A stretch of 64,000 bases of DNA from an uncultured Desulfatitalea sp. (GCA_937868765.1 CALMNL010000004.1:1438749-1502748); one strand, 5' to 3'. Positions 37,335 to 46,194 are shown, numbered from the stretch's first letter. Notes: generated from the sequence alone by a model not told the origin. A program made the numbers and translations.

Positions 37335-37877
37335 ATGGAACAATTCGGCGCAAGAGTGCGCGAGTTGCGCAAATCGAAGAAATTTTCGCTGAAACAGTTG
37401 GCGGACAAAGCCGACTGCTCGTCGTCCTACTTGTCGATGGTGGAGAACGGCAAGGTCGACCCGGGTATTTCGAAGCTCAAACGCATCGCCGACGGCCTTG
37501 GCGTGACCTTGGTCGACTTGTTCCAGAGTCACTCCTCCGGCAAGATCATCCTGCACAAGCACGAACGGGCCCAGGGCGCTTTCCGGGGATCCAAGACCAG
37601 GGTCGAAACTCTGGTGCCCCCCATCGCGGGCCGCAAGATGGATGCCCGTCTGGCCATCATCTCTCCGGGCGGCAGTTCGGAGGGCAACTACCGCCATCCG
37701 GGCGAGGAGTTCGGCCTGGTGCTCGCCGGCAAAATGAATTTGTCGGTGGGCGGCACCACCTACCATCTGTCCAAGGACGACAGTTTCTACTTCTCTTCCA
37801 CCGAGGATCACAGCTTCACCAATACCGGGCCCGAGGATGCCGTCGTGGTGTGGGTCAACCATCCGGCGAGCTGGTAA
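37335..37877 (+). CDS. XRE-family regulator with C-terminal cupin
   Basis: A 180-aa regulator: HTH_3 at ~3-62 (FGARVRELRKSKKFSLKQLA, SSSYLSMVENGKVDPGIS) and cupin_2 at ~105-178 with GNYRHPGEEFGLVLAGKMNL and FSSTEDHSFTN. The ATG at 37335 has GGGGG about 5 nt upstream and opens the HTH; codons above it are not homologous. It is divergent from the Liv-type operon and is its likely ligand-responsive regulator (inference). Same family as the protein at 16757-17302, but the DNA-recognition helices differ. Confidence 0.9.
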   Translation: MEQFGARVRELRKSKKFSLKQLADKADCSSSYLSMVENGKVDPGISKLKRIADGLGVTLVDLFQSHSSGKIILHKHERAQGAFRGSKTRVETLVPPIAGRKMDARLAIISPGGSSEGNYRHPGEEFGLVLAGKMNLSVGGTTYHLSKDDSFYFSSTEDHSFTNTGPEDAVVVWVNHPASW

Positions 37878-37899
37878 AATTGGATTCACGGCAAGTCAG

Positions 37900-39498
37900 C
37901 TATCGGAAGTCCGACAGAAAATCCGGCATGAACCGCTCCATTCCGGCATGCGGGAGCAGCTGGTCGGGCATGACGCCCGGCGTGTAGCCCCGTTGGCGGA
38001 AGGGGGCCAGCAGGCGGGGGTTCCGGCTGATGACATGCACGGGCACCGACCACGGCTCATCGGGATCGGTGAGTTGCGGGTTGGGTTGGTGGTCCCCGAG
38101 GATGATGATCAGCGAGTCGGCCGTGACATACTTGGCCAGATAGTCTCCAAGCGTTTCGAATTCATAGGCCAGTGAACGAAGATAGGCTACTTCCGCATTT
38201 TTCAGGTCGGGCCAGAAGACGGGGAAGTAGATCGGCGGACGGTCATGATAGATGCGCCCGTCGCCGATGAGGTCCCAATCGGGGATGAACGGGGGTTGAA
38301 TATTGAAGGCCGCATGGCTGCTGATCAAGACGTACCGCACGAAGAGGGGCTTATCCCGCCGGGCGAACTCCCGGCGGCGCACCCGGTCGAGCACAAATTG
38401 GTCCGGCATGGGCGCCCAACCGAAGGCAGGGCCCTGGTAGTTGAAATCCGCCGCGTAATAGGCCTGGTCGTAGCCGAAATAGGCCCCCTGGGGAAACGCG
38501 AAGCGGGTGCCGGGCATCACAGACAGGGTGCGATAGCCGCCGGCGCGGAAATAGGCGGCCAGGGGCGGCAGGTCGGAGCGCAACAGCGCGTTCTCTTGCA
38601 GATCATCGCTCACCCGCAGGCCGGACTCCAGGGTGGCATGGGCCAGTCGGGATATTCCGCCGTAAGTCGGCGATACCAGATAGTCCGAGACCGCCAGAAA
38701 TCCGTGTCGGGCAAGCGTCCTGCCGAAGGCGGTCATGGTGGCCGTCATCTTCGCCCGGTACTGTGGCCGGCTGAAGACGGTTCGGCCATAGGACTCGACG
38801 ATGAACAGCAGGACATCGGCGCCTTCGAGTCCCTTGAGAGACCCGGCCCCCGGCGTCATGTCTTTTGCCGCGTTTTCCAGGCGGCGGGCAAAGGCGCCCG
38901 CCTGCGCCACCCGCTGCCGCGTCAAGTAGAGCTCCCGACCGAACCGGACCACCGCCGGCGGCTCAAATGCGTGCCATCCCACGGCCGGCCCGGATGCCAG
39001 GACGAGGGCCGAACCTGCCAGAAAGGCGGTCCTGCACCGGCGGTCCGAAAGGGCTTTTCCGGATAACCACCAGGCGCAGGCGCTCGCCGCGATAACCCCC
39101 AGGACCGCCATCAGCGAGCCGGCCGCCATCAGCGGAAACGCTCCTTGGCGCGCGGAGGTCACGAGCAGGTCATAGACGCTCAGGAGATACCGCGAATCGA
39201 TGTACAGATTGAAGGGTCGGTTGAGGTACATCGGCACGGCGGTTTCGCCGATGCGGAACACCCGCAGCGCGAGAAAGAGAATCGTTACCGCCCACCAGGT
39301 CCAGAAGAGGGGCCTTCGACCGCCACAGGCCGCCAGGGCCATGACACCGGTGAGCAGCCAGACGTCCGCGGACGGCAGCAACAGCCGCCAGGACACAAGA
39401 GGCCCGGCCGGGTAGTCAAGATTGAGCAGCGCGCTCAAGCAGAGAATAGCGGCGATGAGGGGCAGCAGCCGCGGCCATGGGGATTTCTCGGTTTTCAT
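37900..39498 (-). CDS. Membrane sulfatase-like (alkaline phosphatase superfamily) protein
   Basis: A 532-aa protein with about five TM helices in the first ~180 residues and a periplasmic sulfatase/LtaS-type domain (~225-500). Metal-site features are ADVLLFIVESYGR near the domain start, a Ser/Thr-rich nucleophile loop SPTYGGISRLAHATLESGL, and IIILGDHQPNP near the end. LtaS, EptA and OpgB-type enzymes of this layout transfer phosphoalcohol groups from phospholipids to glycans or lipids. It is the last gene of an eight-gene operon and overlaps the methyltransferase by 4 nt. Transfer of a headgroup onto the operon's product is a reasonable guess. Confidence 0.8.
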   Translation of the reverse strand: MKTEKSPWPRLLPLIAAILCLSALLNLDYPAGPLVSWRLLLPSADVWLLTGVMALAACGGRRPLFWTWWAVTILFLALRVFRIGETAVPMYLNRPFNLYIDSRYLLSVYDLLVTSARQGAFPLMAAGSLMAVLGVIAASACAWWLSGKALSDRRCRTAFLAGSALVLASGPAVGWHAFEPPAVVRFGRELYLTRQRVAQAGAFARRLENAAKDMTPGAGSLKGLEGADVLLFIVESYGRTVFSRPQYRAKMTATMTAFGRTLARHGFLAVSDYLVSPTYGGISRLAHATLESGLRVSDDLQENALLRSDLPPLAAYFRAGGYRTLSVMPGTRFAFPQGAYFGYDQAYYAADFNYQGPAFGWAPMPDQFVLDRVRRREFARRDKPLFVRYVLISSHAAFNIQPPFIPDWDLIGDGRIYHDRPPIYFPVFWPDLKNAEVAYLRSLAYEFETLGDYLAKYVTADSLIIILGDHQPNPQLTDPDEPWSVPVHVISRNPRLLAPFRQRGYTPGVMPDQLLPHAGMERFMPDFLSDFR

Positions 39499-40460
39499 GA
39501 TGGACCGGGCTGGCGTCGTGCCAGGAGATCGAGGTTGCGGGCCAGGAAAGACAATTCGCCGGTCTCGAGCTGCCGGCGCCGTAATCGGGACCAGGCGCCC
39601 AGAACGGTCGGCGGGCGGTGTGTCTTTGCGAGCGCCGTTTCCACGGTGGCGATGATGGCGTGCAGGAAACGGCTCTCATCCAGTGAGTAACCGCCCCTCC
39701 TGGGATGGATGACCCAGTCGGCGCTGCCGGCGGCAAGGATCTCCAGGCCCGGCCGCTGCAGAAATGCCAGCAGTCTCCGGCCGGTGCGGCTGGCGCCGGC
39801 GAGCCGTGCTTCCATGCAGGCATGGTAGCGCCGGATGACTTCCCGATCACCATCGCAACCGGGCAGAAAAAGTGTTTCGCCATCGAAGTTGCAGGTGAGA
39901 TAAGCCAAGCCGTTATCTTTGAGGCGCGCCAAAAGGCTTGGCAGCAGGAGCGGAAAATCGATCAGGTCGAGCACCGCGTGGGCGATCAGAAGGTGCGGGG
40001 GGGCAAACGCATCGGGCCGGTCGGCCAATGTTTCGGCGCTGGCAAGGCCGAGAACCACCGAGACGTCCGCGCCTGCGGTCCGCAGCCGGCACCGGTCTTC
40101 GCCGGACCAGGTCAGGGGGTGGCCCTGCTGCCGGGCCCAGCGGGACAGGTATTTCCTGGCCGTCCCGAGCTGGTTCGGATCGCCGTCGGTGAGCAAGTAG
40201 GTCGCCGGTCCGGCGAGCAAGCCCCGCTCCACCACCCGCACCAGCATGGTGCCGATGCCGGCGCCGATTTCCAGTATGCGCAGCGGCTCGCCTTCCGCGG
40301 CCTGGGGCAGCGCCTGGCGCAGCATATCCCAGACATAGTGATTCAGTGCCCGGTCATCGATGCTTTTCTTGGCGGCCAGATAGCCGGCATACGCGCCGTC
40401 TTCGGAAGTGACCAGGAGGGCCTGTCGGCTGGTGCCGGCGTTGAATATGGTCTGCGGCAT
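39495..40460 (-). CDS. Class I SAM-dependent methyltransferase
   Basis: A 321-aa protein with SAM motif I in ILEIGAGIGTMLVRVVERG, an acidic partner in YLLTDGDPNQL, and motif IV-like LLIAHAVLDLIDFP. The C-terminal ~120 residues (ending with SRLRRRQLETGELSFLA) are an extra domain not seen in small methyltransferases. It stands between the GT4 enzyme and the sulfatase-like gene, overlapping the latter by 4 nt. The acceptor is unknown. Confidence 0.82.
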   Translation of the reverse strand: MPQTIFNAGTSRQALLVTSEDGAYAGYLAAKKSIDDRALNHYVWDMLRQALPQAAEGEPLRILEIGAGIGTMLVRVVERGLLAGPATYLLTDGDPNQLGTARKYLSRWARQQGHPLTWSGEDRCRLRTAGADVSVVLGLASAETLADRPDAFAPPHLLIAHAVLDLIDFPLLLPSLLARLKDNGLAYLTCNFDGETLFLPGCDGDREVIRRYHACMEARLAGASRTGRRLLAFLQRPGLEILAAGSADWVIHPRRGGYSLDESRFLHAIIATVETALAKTHRPPTVLGAWSRLRRRQLETGELSFLARNLDLLARRQPGPS

Positions 40461-40491
40461 GGGGCCCCTTCGTTGCTGTGGTCCAAGCGTG

Positions 40492-41607
40492 TCAATCCGG
40501 CACGGCCGGGTTTAGCCGGTCGTGCCGGACCGTCATCTGTTGCAGAAAGCGTTCGATGGCCGTAACGCCCTCCTGCCAGGTCGGGCTTTTCAAAAAGGTC
40601 GCGCGGGCGGCCAGGGAGAGCCGCGCCAACCGCTCCCGGTCCCGATGCAGCGATGTCAGCGCCGATCTTAATCCCGTGAGGTCGCCGACGTCCATCAGAA
40701 AACCGTTCGTCCCGTGGCGGATGGTTTCCGCAGCCGCGCCTTCCCGGCAGCCGAAGGCCGGCAGGCCGAAGGCCATGGCTTCCAGGGCCGCGATCCCGAA
40801 TCCCTCGTAAGCATAGGGCATGCAGAAGATATGGCCGGTGCCCAGGATTTTCACCAGTTCCGCATCCGGCAATGCCCCCATGAACTTGACGGCATCCCCC
40901 AGGCCCAGTTGCCGGGCGAGCCGCCTGGCCCTGGCGGCGTAAACCGGGTCCCATTCCAGGCCGCCCACGATGGTCAGGCGCCAGCGATCGCGTTCCACCC
41001 CGGCCAGGGCCTGGAGCAACGGCATCAAGCCTTTTCTCGGGATCACGTTGCCCAGGAAGATCAACGACAACGGCCCGGGATTCAGTGCCCGGGAGCGAAT
41101 GGCTTCGATTGAAAGCGGGCTGCCGAAGCGATCGCCTGCCGGGTAGGCCACCACCTCGGGCCGACGGTGGGGCGCCAGGGCGGATACCGTCCGCCGGGTG
41201 GTCTCCGAGTTGAGGATGAACCCGTCCACCGATGAGAGGAAACCGCGCTCGGCGATTGCCAGCAATAAATTCTTCCAGCGCCGGCGCGGCTCGCCGCATA
41301 AGATATGGTGGACGAGGGCCACCCGCACCGGTCTGGAGTTTGCGCGCCAGCATTTGTTCAGAAGAAAAAGCGAGGGGTGGCAGAGTTCGTCCTCGATGAG
41401 AATATCGAACCGGCCGGCCTGCAACCGGCGCCGCAGCCCCGGTGAGAGACCGAACGCCAAGCGCCGGAGATAAGGGCCGGATGGCAACCGGACCACCTCC
41501 ACCGCGTGGCCCTGACGCCTCAGGCCCTGAACCACCATGCGGTCATAGAGGTAACCGCCGGTAAGGTCGTCCAGGCTGCCGTAGATGATGAAGCCGATGC
41601 GCATCAT
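40492..41607 (-). CDS. GT4-family glycosyltransferase
   Basis: A 371-aa GT-B retaining glycosyltransferase. N-terminal domain starts MRIGFIIYGSLDDLTGGYLY (Gly-rich acceptor loop). The C-terminal Glycos_transf_1 domain has LIFLGNVIPRKGLMPLL, then the E-x7-E motif region YEGFGIAALEAMAFGLPAFG. No TM helix, so it is cytoplasmic or peripheral. It overlaps the PTPS-like gene by ATGA. By context it may glycosylate a pterin-like or lipid acceptor; the sugar donor cannot be told. Confidence 0.9.
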   Translation of the reverse strand: MMRIGFIIYGSLDDLTGGYLYDRMVVQGLRRQGHAVEVVRLPSGPYLRRLAFGLSPGLRRRLQAGRFDILIEDELCHPSLFLLNKCWRANSRPVRVALVHHILCGEPRRRWKNLLLAIAERGFLSSVDGFILNSETTRRTVSALAPHRRPEVVAYPAGDRFGSPLSIEAIRSRALNPGPLSLIFLGNVIPRKGLMPLLQALAGVERDRWRLTIVGGLEWDPVYAARARRLARQLGLGDAVKFMGALPDAELVKILGTGHIFCMPYAYEGFGIAALEAMAFGLPAFGCREGAAAETIRHGTNGFLMDVGDLTGLRSALTSLHRDRERLARLSLAARATFLKSPTWQEGVTAIERFLQQMTVRHDRLNPAVPD

Positions 41608-41981
41608 GCGGGGGCACGGTAGGCGGTCCAGGCGATATCGTCCTCCCAGATCGTGACCCCGAGGGATTCCAGGTGAAAATGGGCCAGCCGCTTCCTGGCC
41701 AGATCATGGATGACGGTGGCCAGCCGCTCGATGCTGGGGTTCGACCCCTGAAAAGCGGCCAGTGCATTCAACGTCTTGCCCTGGAATTCAGCGACGATGG
41801 CATCCAGATGGTGGGCCACCTCCACAATGTCCACCAGGTAACCGTGTGCGTCCAGTTCCTTTTTCTCCAGGACCAGCTCCATGCGGTATCGATGGGAATG
41901 CTCCGTGTTCTCCGCGCCCCAGTCGCCGCCGATCAGGTAATGCCGCGCGCTCAATTCGCGTCGCAGGCCGAGACTGTACAT
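41604..41981 (-). CDS. PTPS/QueD-like protein with Cys-to-Glu active site
   Basis: A 125-aa member of the 6-pyruvoyl-tetrahydropterin synthase/6-carboxy-tetrahydropterin synthase family. The zinc ligands are visible: His14 in LSARHYL, His28 and His30 in EHSHRY. The family Cys that stands four residues before the first His of HxH is Glu24 here (ENTEHSH). A Cys-to-Glu change at this place marks the PTPS-III type that makes hydroxymethylpterin instead of QueD/PTPS products (family knowledge). YLVDIVEVAHHLDAIV and NPSIERLATVIHDLA complete the fold. AGGAGG is 5-6 nt before the ATG. Neighbours are an MDR enzyme and GT4, not queuosine or folate genes. Confidence 0.87.
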   Translation of the reverse strand: MYSLGLRRELSARHYLIGGDWGAENTEHSHRYRMELVLEKKELDAHGYLVDIVEVAHHLDAIVAEFQGKTLNALAAFQGSNPSIERLATVIHDLARKRLAHFHLESLGVTIWEDDIAWTAYRAPA

Positions 41982-42012
41982 GTTTTCCTCCTGGTTTGAA
42001 GTCAGAGCGCTC

Positions 42013-43035
42013 TCAGGGACCGTGATCCAAAATCACCTGGATCGTCTCCTCCGGGTTGCGGTCAATAAGCGCGTAGGCCGAAGCGGCTTCGGCCAGCGGG
42101 CACCGGTGGGTGATGCAGCCGGAGGGGCGGACTTCGCGCAGCATCTGCCAGGCAACCTGCAATCGCCGGCCAAGGGACCAGCGGCCGGCGAGTTCGGGGG
42201 CCAGGCTGCTCACCTGGGAACTGGTCAAGGCAACCCGGCCGCGATGGAAGAACGCGCCCAGGTCCAGCGCGACCCTTTTCGCTCCGTACCAGGATCCGAC
42301 CACCACCCGTCCGTTGAAGCGTGTGAGGCTCAGTGCGGCGGCCAGCGCGGCCGGGTTGCCGGAGAGTTCGTATACCAGGTCCGCCTCGCCACCCTGGCCC
42401 GGGTCGCCCCCCAGGCGGGCGACAACGGTCGGGTCCGCCGGGTCGAGGCATTCGCCGGCGCCCATGCGGATCGATGCCTCGCGTCGCAAGGGGTAGCCGT
42501 CCAGGGCCGTGAGCGCGGCCAGCGGAAACCGCGCGAGCAAGCCGGTGGCCAGCAGACCGATGACCCCCTGGCCGAAAACCACCACCTTTTCGCCGATCCG
42601 GGGAGCACCGTCGAGCAGGAGATTGACCGCGGTCTCCATGCTGGGCAGAAACACGGCGTTTTCATCGTCCAGATCGTCCGGAATGGGGTGCAGGTTTGCC
42701 GGTGAGGTGCAAAACAGGTCCTGGTGGGGGTGAAAGGCGAAGACCCGGCGGCCGACCCAATCCCTCGTCACCGCGGCGCCGGTTGCGATCACCCGGCCGA
42801 CCGCGCAATATCCGTAAGCCAGGGGATAGGCGAAGGCGCCGGCCAGGCAATCGATGGTGGCATCCACCGCTACGCCCTGCGGCCACTGACCCCGATAGAC
42901 CAGCATCTCCGTGCCCGCACTGATTGCCGAAAGGTGCGTCTGCACCAGTACCTGGTCGTTGTTCGGTGGCTGCAGCGGGCCTCGCCGGATGGCGACCCGC
43001 CCCGGTGCCGAAAATTCCAGACGACGCTGCCTCAT
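42013..43035 (-). CDS. MDR-family (zinc alcohol dehydrogenase-like) oxidoreductase
   Basis: A 340-aa medium-chain dehydrogenase. The GroES-like half has HLSAISAGTEMLVYRGQWP (a GTE motif typical of the BchC-like subgroup), and the Rossmann motif is VVVFGQGVIGLLATGLL. The four-Cys structural zinc loop is absent. The ATG at 43035 overlaps the upstream reductase stop as ATGA, so it is preferred over the longer frame to 43083. Bacteriochlorophyll BchC-type enzymes oxidise a hydroxyethyl side chain; here a similar side-chain oxidation or reduction on a pterin or sugar is possible (inference). Confidence 0.83.
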   Translation of the reverse strand: MRQRRLEFSAPGRVAIRRGPLQPPNNDQVLVQTHLSAISAGTEMLVYRGQWPQGVAVDATIDCLAGAFAYPLAYGYCAVGRVIATGAAVTRDWVGRRVFAFHPHQDLFCTSPANLHPIPDDLDDENAVFLPSMETAVNLLLDGAPRIGEKVVVFGQGVIGLLATGLLARFPLAALTALDGYPLRREASIRMGAGECLDPADPTVVARLGGDPGQGGEADLVYELSGNPAALAAALSLTRFNGRVVVGSWYGAKRVALDLGAFFHRGRVALTSSQVSSLAPELAGRWSLGRRLQVAWQMLREVRPSGCITHRCPLAEAASAYALIDRNPEETIQVILDHGP

Positions 43036-43823
43036 GCGTCCTGCCACTGCGGCCGGGCCCAGACGATGATGTCCGGGCCGCACGCTTCGAAGGAAATTGG
43101 ATTGAGCTGCAACCGGCAGCCATTGGCGGCCGCCGGCCGATCCAGCACCGGCAAGCCGCCCACCAGGCTGGGGGCGACGGTGATGATCATCTGGTCCACC
43201 AGGCGCGCTTCGATGAAACTCGTGATCACCTGGCTGCCGCCTTCCACCATGATGCTGCGAACGCCCCTTGCGCCGAGCAGGCGAAGCAGGTCGGGCAGAT
43301 CGACTCTTCCCCGGGGATCCCTGCGGCAGCGGATGATCTCCGCGCCGCTACTTTCAAATGCGCCGGCCCGCCGGGGATCAAGATCGCCCGTACAGGCCAG
43401 CCAGCAGCCACGGTCGGTGCGCTCGAGCAGGCGGGCATGCAGGGGGGCTCGCAGCTTGCTGTCCAGCACGATGGGCTGGGGGTTCGGGCCTTCGATGAGT
43501 CGCACGGTGAGCAGGGGATTGTCGACCAGCAATGTGTTGATGCCGATGACAATGGCATCGCAGGCCGCTCGGATACGATGGGTCAGGACCATGGATTGCC
43601 TGCTGCTCAACTGAAGCGGTTCACGCTCGCGGGAGGCGATGCTGCCATCCACGCTCTGGGCATAGGAAACCGTGACCAGCGGGCGCCGATGATGGCGCAG
43701 GCACTCCTCGGACAATCGCGGCAACTGCTCGAAAAATTGCCGTTGCGCACCGTCGGGTGGCCTGTCGTCCCGGGCCTCGCCATCCGGGCCGCGGGTGCCG
43801 TCCTGAAATCGATCCTGCTCCAT
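43032..43823 (-). CDS. RibD C-terminal-type (pyrimidine/dihydrofolate) reductase
   Basis: A 263-aa NADPH reductase with the RibD_C fold: RPLVTVSYAQSVDGSIASRE, RAACDAIVIGINTLLVDNPL, and SIMVEGGSQVITSFIEARLV then DQMIITVAPSLVGG. It lacks the RibD deaminase domain and has a ~45-residue polar N-terminal extension. Such stand-alone enzymes reduce ribosylamino-pyrimidines or pterins. No other riboflavin genes lie near. AAAGGATG before the ATG; 4-nt overlap with the MDR gene. By context it may carry out a reduction in the pterin-like pathway. Confidence 0.87.
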   Translation of the reverse strand: MEQDRFQDGTRGPDGEARDDRPPDGAQRQFFEQLPRLSEECLRHHRRPLVTVSYAQSVDGSIASREREPLQLSSRQSMVLTHRIRAACDAIVIGINTLLVDNPLLTVRLIEGPNPQPIVLDSKLRAPLHARLLERTDRGCWLACTGDLDPRRAGAFESSGAEIIRCRRDPRGRVDLPDLLRLLGARGVRSIMVEGGSQVITSFIEARLVDQMIITVAPSLVGGLPVLDRPAAANGCRLQLNPISFEACGPDIIVWARPQWQDA

Positions 43824-43897
43824 GCACCCATCCTTTGACTGGTCCTGAAATGCGAGCGCCTGCGGCGCTGCGCGCGCTCAAGGGTTTGGCAACCGCT

Positions 43898-45013
43898 CTA
43901 TCCGCCCGACCTGTTTCGAGCGATGGGGCCTACCTGGTTTTGGTTGGCGGATACGGCCTTCTGGCGACCAGCCCAATAGCGTACGGCAAGCCCCAGGCCG
44001 ACCAGGCTGAAGAGAAGGTCTCGCATCCGGATTATCACACACAGGCTGACCCCGAGGCTGCTACCCGGCCCAATGGCGGCGGTCACCCAGGGCAGGGCGG
44101 TTTCCAGGACGCCGATGCCCGCCGGCAGGGGCGTGAAAAAGGAGAGGCGCGCAACCACCACGACGGCGGTCAATTGCCCCAACGACAAGGGAAGCCCCAG
44201 CAGCGCGGACATCGACCAGAATTCGGCAAAGACCCCGAGCCAGTGACCAAGGGAGAAGAGATTGGCAAAAAGAAATTGAATGCGATGCCCGCGAAAAATG
44301 GATTCCGCCATGGCTTCGCCCTGTGCGATGGTTTGCGCCAATGGCTCCAAGAATTTTGCTATCCAACGAGCGGGTCTTGCGTCAAGTCTTTTAATCAGAA
44401 AGGCAACCCGCGAAAGGGGCCGGCGGCCGGTGAAGAGCCCGGCCAGCATCAAGGATAGTGCCGACAGCAGTCCTGCTGCCAGGGCCGGGCCCTTGCTCCC
44501 GGAAAAGGGTGCGCTCCGGGTGAAGGCCAGATGGATCAGGCAGAATGTCAGGACCATCATGCTGGCCGACAGCTCCAGCAGACGGTCCAGGGCCACCGAC
44601 GTGGCAGCCGACGCCAGCGATATGTTGTGCCGGCGATGCAGGAGAAAGACGGAAAAAGGTTCTCCCCCGAAATGCGGGCCGGGAGTCAGATAGTTGATGG
44701 CGTTGACGGCCACTTTGTAGGCGCAGGCGGCCAACAAACCGACCGGTGCGCCCAGGGTTCGCAGCAGGAGCCACCACCGGCCGGTCATCAACGGCAATAT
44801 CAGCAGATTGATGGACACCAGGGCCAGGATTGCCAGGGGGCCCAGCCGGGACAGAAGATCCCACACCCCTGCCCAGGCGACCCTGGCCAGGGCTTGCCAT
44901 GCCAGGGCCAGGCAGAGCCCTCCGAGCAGCCAGCGCCAGCGCTTGTGCATCCTGCGCCGGACAGCGAACGGCGGAATCGGCGCCTGGTCTAAAGATGGCC
45001 GCGGCAACGTCAT
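43898..45013 (-). CDS. Flippase-like membrane protein (UPF0104/LPG synthetase TM type)
   Basis: A 371-aa protein with eight or nine TM helices. Family motifs: NAINYLTPGPHFGGEPFSVF, ALDRLLELSASM and TPLPAGIGVLETALPWV near the end. Relatives include the membrane half of lysyl-PG synthase and archaeal AglD; they move or handle lipids. The start at 45013 overlaps the CDP-alcohol phosphotransferase stop as ATGA; frames above it are not homologous. Likely translocates the operon's lipid-linked product (inference). Confidence 0.86.
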   Translation of the reverse strand: MTLPRPSLDQAPIPPFAVRRRMHKRWRWLLGGLCLALAWQALARVAWAGVWDLLSRLGPLAILALVSINLLILPLMTGRWWLLLRTLGAPVGLLAACAYKVAVNAINYLTPGPHFGGEPFSVFLLHRRHNISLASAATSVALDRLLELSASMMVLTFCLIHLAFTRSAPFSGSKGPALAAGLLSALSLMLAGLFTGRRPLSRVAFLIKRLDARPARWIAKFLEPLAQTIAQGEAMAESIFRGHRIQFLFANLFSLGHWLGVFAEFWSMSALLGLPLSLGQLTAVVVVARLSFFTPLPAGIGVLETALPWVTAAIGPGSSLGVSLCVIIRMRDLLFSLVGLGLAVRYWAGRQKAVSANQNQVGPIARNRSGG

Positions 45014-46194
45014 GGCGTCTCGCTTGGGGTCTTGCGCCTGACGGGTTTCCGGCGATAAAGGATCCTCTCTTCCGGGGCCCAGAGGCAGATGGGGCCCGTG
45101 CCGGTCAACATCAGGGCGGTGGCCGAACCGAAAAGCAGCATTGCACGCATGGACGTCCCGAAGGGGGACGGTTCGCTGCCGAGCATCAGCGCCAGGCCGA
45201 GGGCGGCACTGCGGCCCAGAACGCCGAGACCGGCCAGCAGGCAGCAGAGGCTGTGGGCCAGCTGCCAGGCCGGGTGCGTCCACGCCACCTCACCATCGAC
45301 GAGCGTCGCGATCCCGCCCGCAAGCAACGCCAGGCGCAACACCGGCGGCAGGGCTCGGGTGAACCAGGACCGGGACCAGCGATCCAGGGGGGTTTGCTGG
45401 GCGGCATCTGTTTCCAGCCGGCAGGAGACGACCAGCCAGTCGCGCAGAAAACCGATCAGCAGCGGTGTCATGAAAAGATAGGCCGCCACGCGCGTAAAAG
45501 CGGTATTGAAAAGCGGGAAAAGCGCCAGCGCCACCAACCCCATCTGAAAACCGGCTATGATGCGGGCATAGGGGCGTGATTGCAGCGCGACCACGGGAAG
45601 GGCCAGCTTTCGCCGCATCCAGATGCCCAGGACAAACGGATAGTAGGCCAGCCCCACCATCAGGTAGAGGTGCGGCAACCGGCCGAGTCCGATCGCCACC
45701 AGGGAGGCCGCCAGGAGGCCGGCCGCATCGGTTTCGATATCCAGATGTCTGCCCAGATCGGTCTCGCTGCCCAGCTTCCTGGCGATCCAACCGTCCAGCA
45801 GATCCGCCAGGGAAATGCCGAGATAGATCAAACCTGGCACCCACGCCAGGCGGTCCGGCAGCTTCTGGCCGCGCAGGATCGTCAATGGTAGAAAACCGGC
45901 CAATCCGACAACGGCGCCGGCGCGCAGCAGAGTGACCCAGTTGGCACCGCCCAGGGTCGGAAGAAGCCGGTCTGGTTCTCCGGCACGATGGTTGGCGCCT
46001 GCCCAGCGGAACAGCCGTCCCTGGATGTGGAGCGCCAGCGCCAGCCCCGGCAGTAACGCCAGAAAGAGATCCGGCTGCAGCTGGCGGCTGACCCAATAGA
46101 AGAGAACCGGTGCCAACCAGGCAGTGATCAGAAGGAGTGCGGCCAGCCGCACCTGATGGCGCAACCGCAATGGTATGGTCTCGCGATGGGCCAT
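45010..46194 (-). CDS. CDP-alcohol phosphotransferase family protein
   Basis: A 394-aa membrane enzyme. The whole CDP-OH_P signature is present: Asp131, Asp134-Gly135, Ala138-Arg139, Gly148, Asp152 and Asp156 in the segment starting DLLDGWIARKLGSETD. About 200 residues with four or five further TM helices follow, so it is roughly twice the usual size; the C-terminal part looks like a DoxX-type four-helix membrane unit. It would join a CDP-activated lipid or polyol to an alcohol in the membrane. First gene of the eight-gene operon; the start lies in a 274-bp divergent gap with the alpha/beta hydrolase. Confidence 0.87.
   Translation of the reverse strand: MAHRETIPLRLRHQVRLAALLLITAWLAPVLFYWVSRQLQPDLFLALLPGLALALHIQGRLFRWAGANHRAGEPDRLLPTLGGANWVTLLRAGAVVGLAGFLPLTILRGQKLPDRLAWVPGLIYLGISLADLLDGWIARKLGSETDLGRHLDIETDAAGLLAASLVAIGLGRLPHLYLMVGLAYYPFVLGIWMRRKLALPVVALQSRPYARIIAGFQMGLVALALFPLFNTAFTRVAAYLFMTPLLIGFLRDWLVVSCRLETDAAQQTPLDRWSRSWFTRALPPVLRLALLAGGIATLVDGEVAWTHPAWQLAHSLCCLLAGLGVLGRSAALGLALMLGSEPSPFGTSMRAMLLFGSATALMLTGTGPICLWAPEERILYRRKPVRRKTPSETP

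Noticed and set aside
43032-43823. Riboflavin biosynthesis gene ribD
   Set aside because: Only the reductase domain is present and no other rib gene is nearby; context points to another reductase.
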